Below, in pieces: positions 1-6,353 of a stretch of DNA of 8,708 nucleotides (position 1 is its first letter; every line of letters starts with the position of its first letter). The notes beneath the pieces are model-generated. The model was not told where the DNA came from. It ran no database searches and was given only the letters and a program-made list of their open reading frames with translations. The stretch covers positions 1-8,708 of the forward strand of contig JAFTKA010000029.1 of NCBI GenBank assembly GCA_017456105.1, written 5' to 3'. The position numbers and the translations under genes were made by a program. Source of the stretch: Oscillospiraceae bacterium. Lineage in GTDB: Bacteria > Bacillota_A > Clostridia > Oscillospirales > Oscillospiraceae.

Positions 1-59
1 GCGAAGCCATATATCGATTTTGCCAAGCAAAAATATCGAATTGCAAAGCAATATATCGA
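1..59. repeat. Array of small hairpins separated by ATATCGA
   Basis: The heptamer ATATCGA occurs three times, at 11-17, 33-39 and 53-59. The DNA between copies is exactly filled by small inverted repeats whose sequence differs while pairing is kept: TTTTGC/GCAAAA around CAA (18-32) and ATTGC/GCAAT around AAA (40-52). The first unit is cut by the window edge; its visible part is GC, loop GAA, then GCCAT (1-10). The array ends next to the terminator at 61-91. Short arrays of this style occur between genes in gut Clostridia as far as I remember; their role is unknown to me. It is too short and irregular to be a CRISPR array. The pattern itself is seen directly; any function is open. Confidence 0.7.
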
Positions 60-60
60 C

Positions 61-91
61 AAAAAAGCTACCCTTGTAGGGTAGCTTTTTT
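61..91. terminator. Bidirectional intrinsic terminator
   Basis: A perfect 14-bp stem (61-74 with 78-91) closes a 3-base loop. The stem has a GC-containing core (GCTACCC/GGGTAGC) and is bounded by six A on the left and six T on the right, so it gives a hairpin plus U-tract on either strand. It can end typA transcription on the minus strand, about 86 bases after the typA stop, and that of any plus-strand gene ending just before the window. Confidence 0.9.
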
Positions 92-116
92 GTTATGCAA
101 TTCTAACGAAAGAGGG

Positions 117-171
117 TGTAGGGAGCGGATAAATCCGCTCCGTTACGGAACGCATATATGCGTTCCCTACA
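117..171 (+). repeat. Cloverleaf-like intergenic repeat, copy 1 (55 bp)
   Basis: The ends TGTAGGG and CCCTACA are inverted repeats. Inside are two hairpins: arm A, GGAGCGGAT/ATCCGCTCC with AA between, and arm B, GGAACGCAT/ATGCGTTCC with AT between. They are joined by CCGTTACGG. The element begins 6 bases beyond the typA stop. Its orientation, arm A before arm B, is defined on the plus strand and is the same in all four copies, although here the adjacent gene is on the minus strand. It is related to the copies at 4685, 6162 and 8343. No transposase is present, so it behaves like a REP or MITE-type sequence. Confidence 0.9.
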
Positions 172-176
172 AGCAC

Positions 177-2009
177 TTATTCCTGAGAGTTTCTCTTTTT
201 CATCAGTTCCCGCATACGGGTCGCGTGATCCAAGATCCGCTTGCGGATCCGCAGGCTCTTGGGGGTACACTCCAACAGCTCATCGTCTGCCAAGAATTCC
301 AGACACTGCTCCAAAGAGAACACTCTGGGGGTAACCAGCCGCAGAGCCTCGTCAGAGCCGGAGGCACGCATATTGGTCAGCTGCTTTTTCTTACAGACGT
401 TGACGGTCATGTCCTCATTCCGGCTGCAAATGCCTACCACCATACCGGCATAAACCGGCGTGCCGGGTCCGATGAACAGAGCACCTCTCTCTTGGGCAGC
501 GTGCAGGCCGTAGGTTACGGCCTCGCCGGACTCGTGGGAGATCAGAGAGCCGGTGAGCCGACGCTCAATTTCGCCCTTCATAGGTGCGTAGGATTCCAAG
601 ACCGAGGACATAATGCCCTCACCCCGGGTGTCGGTCAAGAATTCACTGCGGTAGCCGAACAGGCCTCTGGAGGGGACTAAGAACTCCAGACGGTAACGGC
701 TGCCCATGGGGGTCATGGAAAGAAGATCGCCCTTCCGGCGGCCCATCTTCTCAATGACTGCACCCATGCACTCCTCCGGCACGTCCGCAACCATTCTTTC
801 GATAGGCTCGCAGGTCTTGCCGTCAATTTCTTTCGTCAGCACTCTGGGGGTGGAGACGGAGAACTCATAGCCCTCCCGACGCATGGTCTCCATCAGAATG
901 GACAGGTGCATTTCACCGCGACCGGCAACATTAAAAGCGTCTGTACCCTGTTCGGATACCCGCAGGGAAACGTCTTTTAATAGCTCCTTTTCCAGCCGGT
1001 CCCGGAGATTTCGGGAGGTAACGAACTTGCCCTCACGGCCGGCAAAGGGGGAATCGTTGACCGCAAAGGTCATTTCGATGGTGGGCTCGGAGATCTTCAC
1101 AAAGGGCAGGGGCTCCGGCTTTTCCGGACTGCAAAGGGTTCTGCCGATGGTGATCTCCGCCATACCGGACAGAGCCACGATCTCGCCGGCGGAGGCCTCC
1201 TGCACAGGGTTTCTGCCCAGGCCGTCATATTCGTACAGGGCAACAACCTTGCCTTTTTGGGTCAGCTCCGGGTTATGGAAGTCGCAGATGGCGACCTCCT
1301 GATTAACTTTGATAGTGCCCCGTTCCACACGGCCCACAGCGATCCGGCCCACATATTCATTATAATCAATGGAGGACACCAAAAGCTGCAGCGGTGCGTC
1401 CTTGTCTCCCTCAGGGGCGGGGATATAGTTTACAATGGTCTCAAACAGGGGGATCAGGTCCTTGCCTGCTTCGTCGGGGCTGTAGGAGGCAGTACCCTGC
1501 CGGCCGGAGCAGAACACCGTGGGGGAATTGAACTGCTCGTCGGTGGCTTCCAGATCCAGTAAAAGCTCCAATACCTCGTCCATGACTTCATGGACACGGG
1601 CATCGGGCTTGTCCACTTTGTTGACTGCCACGATGACCTTATGGCCCAGCTCCAGTGCTTTTTGCAGCACGAACCGGGTCTGGGGCATGGGGCCTTCTGC
1701 CGCGTCAACCAGCAGAATAACGCCATTGACCATCTTTAAGATCCGTTCTACCTCGCCGCCAAAGTCCGCGTGGCCCGGTGTGTCCACAATGTTGATCTTG
1801 GTGTTCTTATAATGCACGGCAGTGTTCTTGGCCAAAATGGTAATGCCACGCTCCCGCTCCAGGTCGCCGGAGTCCATGACCCGGTCCTGGGTGGCCTGGT
1901 TTTCCCGATACACGCCACCCTGCTTCAGCATTTCGTCAACCAATGTGGTTTTGCCGTGGTCAACGTGGGCAATAATGGCGATATTACGAATATTTTCCTG
2001 TGATGCCAT
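177..2009 (-). CDS. typA: Translational GTPase TypA/BipA
   Basis: This is a ribosome-associated GTPase of the EF-G/LepA superfamily. BipA proteins act on the 50S/70S ribosome and are tied to ribosome assembly and to stress or low-temperature growth. The 610 residues are full length for the family (about 607-615). The GTPase motifs are all present: AHVDHGKTT (14-22), RERGITI (52-58), DTPGH (76-80), NKVD (130-133) and the G5-like CSGRQG (167-172). EF-G-like domains II, III and V follow, then the BipA-specific C-terminal domain with KMGRRKGDLL and FGYRSEFLTDTRGEG. The start ATG has GAAGGAGAG (2016-2024) about 7 bases upstream. It stands alone, is divergent from yitT, and ends at the repeat and terminator at 61-171. 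Identification is very secure. Confidence 0.98.
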   Translation of the reverse strand: MASQENIRNIAIIAHVDHGKTTLVDEMLKQGGVYRENQATQDRVMDSGDLERERGITILAKNTAVHYKNTKINIVDTPGHADFGGEVERILKMVNGVILLVDAAEGPMPQTRFVLQKALELGHKVIVAVNKVDKPDARVHEVMDEVLELLLDLEATDEQFNSPTVFCSGRQGTASYSPDEAGKDLIPLFETIVNYIPAPEGDKDAPLQLLVSSIDYNEYVGRIAVGRVERGTIKVNQEVAICDFHNPELTQKGKVVALYEYDGLGRNPVQEASAGEIVALSGMAEITIGRTLCSPEKPEPLPFVKISEPTIEMTFAVNDSPFAGREGKFVTSRNLRDRLEKELLKDVSLRVSEQGTDAFNVAGRGEMHLSILMETMRREGYEFSVSTPRVLTKEIDGKTCEPIERMVADVPEECMGAVIEKMGRRKGDLLSMTPMGSRYRLEFLVPSRGLFGYRSEFLTDTRGEGIMSSVLESYAPMKGEIERRLTGSLISHESGEAVTYGLHAAQERGALFIGPGTPVYAGMVVGICSRNEDMTVNVCKKKQLTNMRASGSDEALRLVTPRVFSLEQCLEFLADDELLECTPKSLRIRKRILDHATRMRELMKKRNSQE

Positions 2010-2056
2010 CTCGATCTCTCCTTCGCATCAAAAATCACATATACTTCCAGCATAGG

Positions 2057-2085
2057 AATATATCACAAATTTCATAAAAATGCAA
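2057..2085 (-). promoter_or_regulatory. typA promoter (sigma-A type, extended -10)
   Basis: On the minus strand TTGCAT (2085-2080) is followed by 17 bases and TATATT (2062-2057). TG sits one base ahead of the -10, giving TGATATATT. Transcription would begin near 2050, leaving a leader of about 40 bases with the ribosome site at 2016-2024. The position just upstream of typA and the ideal spacing support it. Confidence 0.65.
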
Positions 2086-2140
2086 CAAATCGCAAAAAGA
2101 AAATAAAAAAAGATTGGCTCTTTTGGCAGGGCAGAAATGC

Positions 2141-2169
2141 TTGACCTAGAGAAAAAGCTATGATATATT
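2141..2169 (+). promoter_or_regulatory. yitT-guaB promoter (sigma-A type, extended -10)
   Basis: TTGACC (2141-2146), a 17-base spacer and TATATT (2164-2169) are preceded by TGA at 2161-2163, an extended -10. The start of transcription should be near 2176, only about 25 bases before the yitT ATG. That leaves no room for a riboswitch. The ribosome site GGGAG (2189-2193) lies 7 bases before the start codon. The -35 boxes of this and the typA promoter are about 55 bp apart. Confidence 0.75.
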
Positions 2170-2200
2170 GTAGGGTAATAATTATAGTGGGAGAGTATCC

Positions 2201-3115
2201 ATGAAAAAAGCACTTTCTTACGGTTTTGTGATTTTGAACGCCCTGATTTCGGCGTTTGTATATCACCTGTTTGTCTATCCCAATAATTTTGCACCTGCCG
2301 GCATCGGCGGCATCTGCACTATGATCCAGTATGTGTTCGGCATCAATGTGGGATATCTGAACCTTCTGATCAATGTGCCGCTGGCGATTGCGGTGTATTT
2401 TTTGGTCAGCAAGACCATGGCAAAGCGGGGACTGCTGTACGTTGCGGCTTTTTCCGGATTCCTGGTTCTGCTGTCCTATGTGGATCTGACACCCTTCAAA
2501 TATTACACCGAAAACGGCACCAGCACCATCTTAGGCCCGCTGGTGGGCGGCCTGATCATGGGCTATCTGAATGCTTTGATGGTGCGGATCGGTGCTGTGC
2601 AGGCCGGAGCATATTTTATCGGCTGTATTGTCCGCAGATTCCGGAAGGACTTCAATGTGTTCTGGATCACCTTTGCCATCAACGCCGGCGTGGCGGTGTT
2701 CTCCTATTTTGTGTACGGCATGAAATTAGAGCCGGTGCTGCTTTGCATTCTCTACTGCTTCTCCACCAGCATGGTCAGCAATATGGTGGCCAAGGGCGAC
2801 CGCAGTGCGATCCGCTTTGAGATCGTTACGGACAAGCCTCAGGAGCTGAGCCGGGACATTATTGAAAAATTGCACCACTCTGCAACCCTTCTTCCCGGCA
2901 AGGGCATCTATCAGGGCAAGGAAACAAGTGTTTTGGTTTGCATCGTAAACAATGTGCAGGCCGCCCAGCTGGCAGCTCTGATCCGCAGCTATCCCAACAC
3001 CTTCGCCAGCATGAGTCAGGTCAGCGAGGTTATGGGTAACTTTAAGCACCTGGACGTCCACGGAAATCCCGAAAAGCATATTCTGGACGCCGGCGATAAC
3101 GACGTGATCAATTAA
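2201..3115 (+). CDS. YitT family membrane protein (DUF161/DUF2179)
   Basis: This is a polytopic inner-membrane protein of the YitT family, whose substrate and function are not established. Residues 1-195 are a run of about six hydrophobic segments (for example 5-27, 50-70, 77-95, 108-126, 152-172 and 177-193). The family motif FAPAGIGGI sits at 30-38. In the second membrane repeat the expected GGTDII-like motif reads GAVQAGAYFIG (131-141), so this half is divergent. The soluble C-terminal DUF2179 domain spans about 205-283, with GKGIYQGKE (233-241), VLVCIV and VSEVMG. The 304-residue length is slightly above the usual ~280-290. The ATG has a suitable ribosome site. It is first in a probable operon with guaB, 24 bp downstream, which hints at but does not prove a nucleotide-related role. 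Confidence 0.9.
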   Translation: MKKALSYGFVILNALISAFVYHLFVYPNNFAPAGIGGICTMIQYVFGINVGYLNLLINVPLAIAVYFLVSKTMAKRGLLYVAAFSGFLVLLSYVDLTPFKYYTENGTSTILGPLVGGLIMGYLNALMVRIGAVQAGAYFIGCIVRRFRKDFNVFWITFAINAGVAVFSYFVYGMKLEPVLLCILYCFSTSMVSNMVAKGDRSAIRFEIVTDKPQELSRDIIEKLHHSATLLPGKGIYQGKETSVLVCIVNNVQAAQLAALIRSYPNTFASMSQVSEVMGNFKHLDVHGNPEKHILDAGDNDVIN

Positions 3116-3126
3116 CATTATTATAT

Positions 3127-3132
3127 AGGAGG
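3127..3132 (+). promoter_or_regulatory. guaB ribosome binding site
   Basis: A perfect AGGAGG lies 7 bases before the guaB ATG, inside the 24-bp yitT-guaB gap. I see no promoter or terminator in this gap, which supports cotranscription with strong independent translation of guaB. Confidence 0.85.
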
Positions 3133-3139
3133 AACAATT

Positions 3140-4645
3140 ATGGCTTTTTACTACTCAGAACCCAGTCATACCTTCAGTGAGTATCTGCTGGTACCCGGCT
3201 ATACTTCCGAGGACTGCATTCCCGCCAATGTGTCCTTAAAGACTCCCTTGACCAAGTATCGCAAGGGCAAAGAAGAGCCGGCTATCTCTTTGAATATTCC
3301 CATGACCTCTGCCATTATGCAGTCCGTGTCCAATGACTCTTTGGCAATTGCCCTGGCAAAGGAGGGCGGCCTGAGCTTTATTTTCGGCTCTCAGTCCATC
3401 GAGTCCCAGGCGGCTATGGTTGCCAAGGTCAAGGGCTATAAGGCAGGATTTGTGGTCTCTGCTTCCAATCTGACTCCCGACGCCACCCTGGCAGATGTGC
3501 TGGAATTAAAGGAGAAAAACGGTTTCTCCACCGTGGCCATCACCGAGGACGGCACCGCAACCGGAAAGCTTTTGGGCATCGTTACCGGCCGGGACTACCG
3601 TGTCTCCCGTATGGACGTAAACGAAAAGGTCAGTACCTTTATGACCCCCCGGGAAAAGCTGATCACAGCTCCTGCGGATACCACCCTGAAGACCGCCAAC
3701 GACATCATTTGGGAGCATAAGCTGAATTCCCTGCCTGTGGTGGACGAAAACGACCATCTGATGTACTTCGTATTCCGCAAGGACTACGCCTCCCATAAAG
3801 CCAATCCCCTGGAACTGCTGGACGACAAGAAGCGGTACCTGGTAGGTGCGGGTATCAACACCCGGGACTTTGCCCAGCGTGTGCCTGCTTTGATCGAAGC
3901 CGGTGCTGACTGTCTGTGCATCGACTCCTCTGAGGGCTACTCCTGCTGGCAGGCCAATACCATCAAGTGGATCCGGGACAACTACGGCGACACTGTCAAG
4001 GTAGGTGCCGGCAACGTGGTGGACCGGGACGGCTTCCGCTTCCTGGCAAATGCCGGTGCAGACTTTGTGAAGGTGGGTATCGGCGGCGGCTCCATCTGCA
4101 TCACCCGTGAGACCAAGGGCATCGGCCGCGGTCAGGCTACCGCCTTGATCGAGGTTGCCGCAGCCCGTGATGAGTATTTTGCCGAGACCGGCATTTACGT
4201 GCCCATCTGCTCCGACGGCGGCATTGTTCACGATTACCACATGACCCTGGCTCTTGCCATGGGTGCTGACTTTATGATGCTGGGCCGCTACTTTGCCCGG
4301 TTCGACGAGTCTCCCACACCCAAGGTGCTGGTCAACGGCTCTTATATGAAGGAGTACTGGGGCGAAGGCTCCAACCGTGCCCGGAACTGGCAGCGGTACG
4401 ACCTGGGCGGCAACACCAAGCTGACCTTCGAAGAGGGCGTTGACTCCTACGTTACCTACGCAGGTTCCTTGCACGACAATGTGGAGGCCAGCCTCTACAA
4501 GGTCAAGTCCACCATGTGCAACTGCGGCGAGACCAACATTCCCGATTTCCAGAAGAACGCCAAGCTGACCCTGGTTTCTTCCGTGTCCATTGTGGAGGGC
4601 GGCTACCACGACGTAACCCTCCGCTCCACCAGCCAGACCAAGTAA
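3140..4645 (+). CDS. guaB: IMP dehydrogenase, Tritrichomonas-like type
   Basis: It oxidises IMP to XMP with NAD+, the committed step of guanine nucleotide synthesis, in the cytoplasm. The 501 residues form a TIM barrel interrupted by a CBS pair at about 104-222. The active-site loop [11 protein letters not shown] (313-323) carries the catalytic Cys320. Asp262, SDGGI (358-362) and the flap NWQRYDLGG with Arg419-Tyr420 are present. The loop reads GGGSICITR...GIGRGQ rather than the common bacterial GPGSICTTR...GVGVPQ. From memory, this subtype and much of the whole sequence match the T. foetus enzyme (503 residues; Cys319, Arg418-Tyr419) with an offset of one residue. MGRYFARF supplies Arg383, matching T. 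foetus Arg382. The gene follows yitT with a strong ribosome site and ends at a terminator. Function is secure. Confidence 0.96.
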   Translation: MAFYYSEPSHTFSEYLLVPGYTSEDCIPANVSLKTPLTKYRKGKEEPAISLNIPMTSAIMQSVSNDSLAIALAKEGGLSFIFGSQSIESQAAMVAKVKGYKAGFVVSASNLTPDATLADVLELKEKNGFSTVAITEDGTATGKLLGIVTGRDYRVSRMDVNEKVSTFMTPREKLITAPADTTLKTANDIIWEHKLNSLPVVDENDHLMYFVFRKDYASHKANPLELLDDKKRYLVGAGINTRDFAQRVPALIEAGADCLCIDSSEGYSCWQANTIKWIRDNYGDTVKVGAGNVVDRDGFRFLANAGADFVKVGIGGGSICITRETKGIGRGQATALIEVAAARDEYFAETGIYVPICSDGGIVHDYHMTLALAMGADFMMLGRYFARFDESPTPKVLVNGSYMKEYWGEGSNRARNWQRYDLGGNTKLTFEEGVDSYVTYAGSLHDNVEASLYKVKSTMCNCGETNIPDFQKNAKLTLVSSVSIVEGGYHDVTLRSTSQTK

Positions 4646-4650
4646 ATAGG

Positions 4651-4684
4651 AACCGCGTGCCGATTCCCGGCACGCGGTTTTATA
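4651..4684 (+). terminator. Intrinsic terminator after guaB
   Basis: A 12-bp perfect GC-rich stem, AACCGCGTGCCG (4651-4662) with its complement at 4668-4679, closes a 5-base loop and is followed by TTTTAT. It lies 5 bases after the guaB stop. The opposite strand has only a weak T-run, so it mainly serves the yitT-guaB transcript. Confidence 0.92.
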
Positions 4685-4736
4685 TGTAGGGAGCGGATTT
4701 ATCCGCTCCGCGGAATGCATAAATGCATTCCCTACG
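4685..4736 (+). repeat. Cloverleaf-like intergenic repeat, copy 2 (52 bp)
   Basis: Ends TGTAGGG and CCCTACG. Arm A is GGAGCGGAT/ATCCGCTCC with TT between; arm B is GGAATGCAT/ATGCATTCC with AA between. The arms are joined directly by CCGCGG, so this is the shorter form. Compared with copy 1, arm B has C to T on the left matched by G to A on the right, so pairing is kept. It lies in the convergent gap between guaB and the deacetylase gene, 16 bases from the latter's stop. Confidence 0.9.
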
Positions 4737-4752
4737 AAGTCCATCGAGGGGG

Positions 4753-5520
4753 TTACAGTTCGTCGAGTGAGGCAAACCGGTAGCCCATATCCTCCCACTT
4801 GGTCAAAAGCTCATTTAAGATTTCAGCGTTTGTTCTGCTGGTGGAGTGTAAAAGCACCACCGCTCCGTTGTGGATTCTTGGCAGGAGCTTGGAAAAAGCC
4901 TGCTCCCGGGTCGGCTGGGCATCGTTGTTCCAATCGGCATAGGCAAGGCTCCAGAATACGGTTTTGTAGCCCATTTCCTGAGCCATTTCCAAATTTTTCT
5001 GACTGTAAACACCCTGGGGCGGCCGATAATACTTGGGCATTTCCTTTCCGGTTACGGAACGGAACAGCTCCTCCAAATCGGTCAGTTCTTTTTGGAAAGC
5101 GGCTTTGTCCGACAGCTTACTCATATCCGGGTGGTGCATGGTGTGGTTGCCCACGATATGCCCCTCGTCCACCATTCGCCGCACAAGATCCGGGTTCTTT
5201 TCTATGTAATTGCCTACCAAAAAGAAGGCAGCCTTCACATTATGCTCTTTCAGCACGTCCAAAATCTTTTCCGTGCAGCCGTTTTCGTAGCCCGCATCAA
5301 AGGTCAGATAAATGACCTTTTGGGAGGCATCTCCCAAATAGGCGGCGTTCAGGTTGTAAAGCTCCCGGCTTTCCGCCGGGCCTGCCGGCGGCTGACCCTC
5401 CTGCCGGAAGCTGAGCCCCCATGCACCTGTTGGTACAGAGTCTCCCCAAAACTGCCCCAAGGCCAAAACGATGGCGATACAGACCGCCGCTACGGCGATC
5501 CAAAACTCTTTTCTTTTCAT
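4753..5520 (-). CDS. pdaA: PdaA-type polysaccharide deacetylase (probable muramic delta-lactam de-N-acetylase)
   Basis: This is a NodB-homology carbohydrate esterase. Its closest known relative in my memory is Bacillus PdaA, which removes the acetyl group from muramic acid on the way to muramic delta-lactam in spore cortex. I chose the ATG at 5520 because AGGAGG (5532-5527) lies 6 bases before it; the in-frame ATG at 5568 lacks such a site. The 255-residue product has a short positive N-terminus and one hydrophobic helix (6-24), with no lipobox, so it is anchored or secreted with the enzyme domain outside. Motifs in order are TFDAGYENG (73-81), HTMHH (126-130), RPPQG (166-170), ADW (195-197) and LLHS (223-226). 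Ala76 replaces the second Asp of TFDD; Bacillus PdaA has Asn there. It is monocistronic. The cortex role is inferred. Confidence 0.88.
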   Translation of the reverse strand: MKRKEFWIAVAAVCIAIVLALGQFWGDSVPTGAWGLSFRQEGQPPAGPAESRELYNLNAAYLGDASQKVIYLTFDAGYENGCTEKILDVLKEHNVKAAFFLVGNYIEKNPDLVRRMVDEGHIVGNHTMHHPDMSKLSDKAAFQKELTDLEELFRSVTGKEMPKYYRPPQGVYSQKNLEMAQEMGYKTVFWSLAYADWNNDAQPTREQAFSKLLPRIHNGAVVLLHSTSRTNAEILNELLTKWEDMGYRFASLDEL

Positions 5521-5614
5521 AAGATCCCTCCTGTGAAAGTCTATGGGCAAGCCTGACTGCATATACAATCCCAGGAAAAATTATCAACAATCCGTAAACA
5601 ATCACGTTCCTCGG

Positions 5615-5642
5615 TTGCAATTTTGTTTATTTACATTATAAT
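5615..5642 (+). promoter_or_regulatory. Promoter for the zinc-ribbon membrane protein
   Basis: TTGCAA (5615-5620), a 16-base spacer and a perfect TATAAT (5637-5642). Transcription would begin about 5649, giving a leader of roughly 24 bases that still contains the AAGGAG ribosome site. The rest of the 152-bp divergent gap is AT-rich; I found no convincing promoter for the minus-strand deacetylase gene in it. Confidence 0.7.
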
Positions 5643-5672
5643 AACGGTACTAACTTGGCGAAGGAGATTTTT

Positions 5673-6065
5673 ATGGGCGGTTTCTTTTGGCGGATCCGTC
5701 AGAGCCTGCAAAGATTTATGCGGGGCCGGTACGGAACGGACAAATTAAATATGCTGATTTTGGGCACGGGCCTGACGGTGTGCATCGTGTCTTTGTTTGT
5801 GCGGTTTCTGCCGGTGAATCTGGCAATGACGGCGTTGTCCTATGGACTGATGTTTTGGGCGATCTTCCGCTGCCTGTCCCGGAACACCTATAAGCGGTAT
5901 GAGGAGAACAGAAAGTATCTGCAGTTTTTACAGCGGTTCAAGGATAAAGAACACCGCTATTACAGCTGCCCCCGCTGCCGCCAGCAGGTGAGAGTGCCGA
6001 AAGGCAAGGGAAAGATCTCCATCACCTGCCCCAAGTGCAAGGAGAAATTCATTAAAAAGACATAA
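5673..6065 (+). CDS. Small two-helix membrane protein with C-terminal zinc ribbon
   Basis: The 130-residue product is of unknown function. A basic amphipathic start (1-24) precedes two hydrophobic segments, about 25-43 and 47-66. A charged stretch of likely helical linker (70-95) follows, then a compact zinc ribbon: Cys99-Pro-Arg-Cys102 and Cys119-Pro-Lys-Cys122, separated by a basic turn (VPKGKGK). The polarity predicts a cytoplasmic ribbon next to the membrane. I chose the ATG at 5673, 6 bases after AAGGAG (5661-5666); an in-frame TTG at 5655 precedes that site and is unlikely. The gene has its own promoter and terminator. Proteins of this shape are scattered through Clostridia with no assigned role. 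Partners and ligand are unknown; zinc binding is inferred from the four cysteines. Confidence 0.85.
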   Translation: MGGFFWRIRQSLQRFMRGRYGTDKLNMLILGTGLTVCIVSLFVRFLPVNLAMTALSYGLMFWAIFRCLSRNTYKRYEENRKYLQFLQRFKDKEHRYYSCPRCRQQVRVPKGKGKISITCPKCKEKFIKKT

Positions 6066-6070
6066 CAATC

Positions 6071-6100
6071 CTCCCTTGTCTGTTGACAAGGGAGCGTTTT
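6071..6100 (+). terminator. Intrinsic terminator after the zinc-ribbon gene
   Basis: CTCCCTTGTC (6071-6080) pairs perfectly with GACAAGGGAG (6085-6094) around TGTT and is followed by CGTTTT. It lies 5 bases after the stop codon. The T-run is short, so termination may be moderate. Confidence 0.8.
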
Positions 6101-6117
6101 CTGCCCCGAACACGTAC

Positions 6118-6154
6118 GTCATTCCCAGGTCCGCGGGGTCGCAGGAATCTCCCG
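6118..6154 (-). repeat. Palindromic repeat family 2, copy in minus orientation
   Basis: Read on the minus strand this segment has GGGAGATTCC at one end and TGGGAATGAC at the other, with a stem ATTCC/GGAAT and a GC-rich middle containing CCGCGG. It aligns with the plus-strand segment 6235-6271, sharing GGAGATT near the start and AATGAC at the end, with one indel in the middle. The stem differs (ATTCC/GGAAT here, ATTGCCA/TGGCAAT there) but stays paired. It resembles the GTCATTGCGAG-type small palindromic repeats found across many bacteria; that link is from memory. Confidence 0.7.
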
Positions 6155-6161
6155 GCAGGCC

Positions 6162-6213
6162 TGTAGGGAACGGATATATCCGTTCCGCGGAATGCATATA
6201 TGCATTCCCTACA
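6162..6213 (+). repeat. Cloverleaf-like intergenic repeat, copy 3 (52 bp)
   Basis: Ends TGTAGGG and CCCTACA. Arm A is GGAACGGAT/ATCCGTTCC with AT between, which carries a compensatory G-C to A-T pair relative to the other copies. Arm B is GGAATGCAT/ATGCATTCC with AT between. The arms join at CCGCGG. It sits between two inverted copies of repeat family 2 (6118-6154 and 6235-6271), forming a nested composite. Confidence 0.9.
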
Positions 6214-6234
6214 AACAAAATCACAGATTTCCGC

Positions 6235-6271
6235 AGGAGATTGCCACGTCGCTGACGCCCCTGGCAATGAC
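6235..6271 (+). repeat. Palindromic repeat family 2, copy in plus orientation
   Basis: ATTGCCA (6240-6246) pairs with TGGCAAT (6262-6268), enclosing a small inner hairpin CGTC-GCT-GACG (6247-6257) and four unpaired C. It starts AGGAGATTG and ends AATGAC. With its inverted partner at 6118-6154 it brackets cloverleaf copy 3. The remaining DNA to 6304 shows nothing else that I can identify. Confidence 0.75.
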
Positions 6272-6304
6272 AACGAATGTTCGACAGCTTGTTTGCAGAG
6301 ATGC

Positions 6305-6333
6305 TTGACAGGCAAACTCACACTTAGTAAACT
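6305..6333 (+). promoter_or_regulatory. Probable glgB promoter
   Basis: A perfect -35 TTGACA (6305-6310), a 17-base spacer and a weaker -10 TAAACT (6328-6333). Transcription would start near 6340, so the leader would be very short and begin at or just before AGGAGG (6340-6345), which lies 8 bases before the ATG at 6354. The short leader makes the call moderate. Confidence 0.5.
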
Positions 6334-6353
6334 ATTATCAGGAGGCGATATGT

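Noticed and set aside
1..60. Possible CRISPR array
   Set aside because: The constant part is only 7 bases, spacing is 20-22 and the variable parts are self-complementary hairpins, unlike CRISPR spacers; no cas genes.
90..680. Plus-strand open frame across the end of typA
   Set aside because: It overlaps typA almost completely and its start lies in the terminator and repeat region; no ribosome site.
2170..2200. Purine riboswitch ahead of yitT-guaB
   Set aside because: The leader is only about 25 bases, too short for any known purine or ykkC-type riboswitch.
3506..4798. Long open frame on the minus strand opposite guaB (430 codons)
   Set aside because: It is the antisense shadow of guaB, kept open by codon bias. 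It has a low-complexity Gly/Val/His-rich product, no ribosome site and no family resemblance.
5539..5566. Sigma-G-like promoter for the deacetylase gene (GTATA, then CATAGAC on the minus strand)
   Set aside because: Only the first four bases of the -10 fit, the spacer is short and the transcript would start almost at the ribosome site.
5560..5587. Sigma-A-like promoter for the deacetylase gene (TTGATA, 16 bases, TATATG on the minus strand)
   Set aside because: Possible, but both boxes are imperfect in an AT-rich gap where such matches arise by chance.
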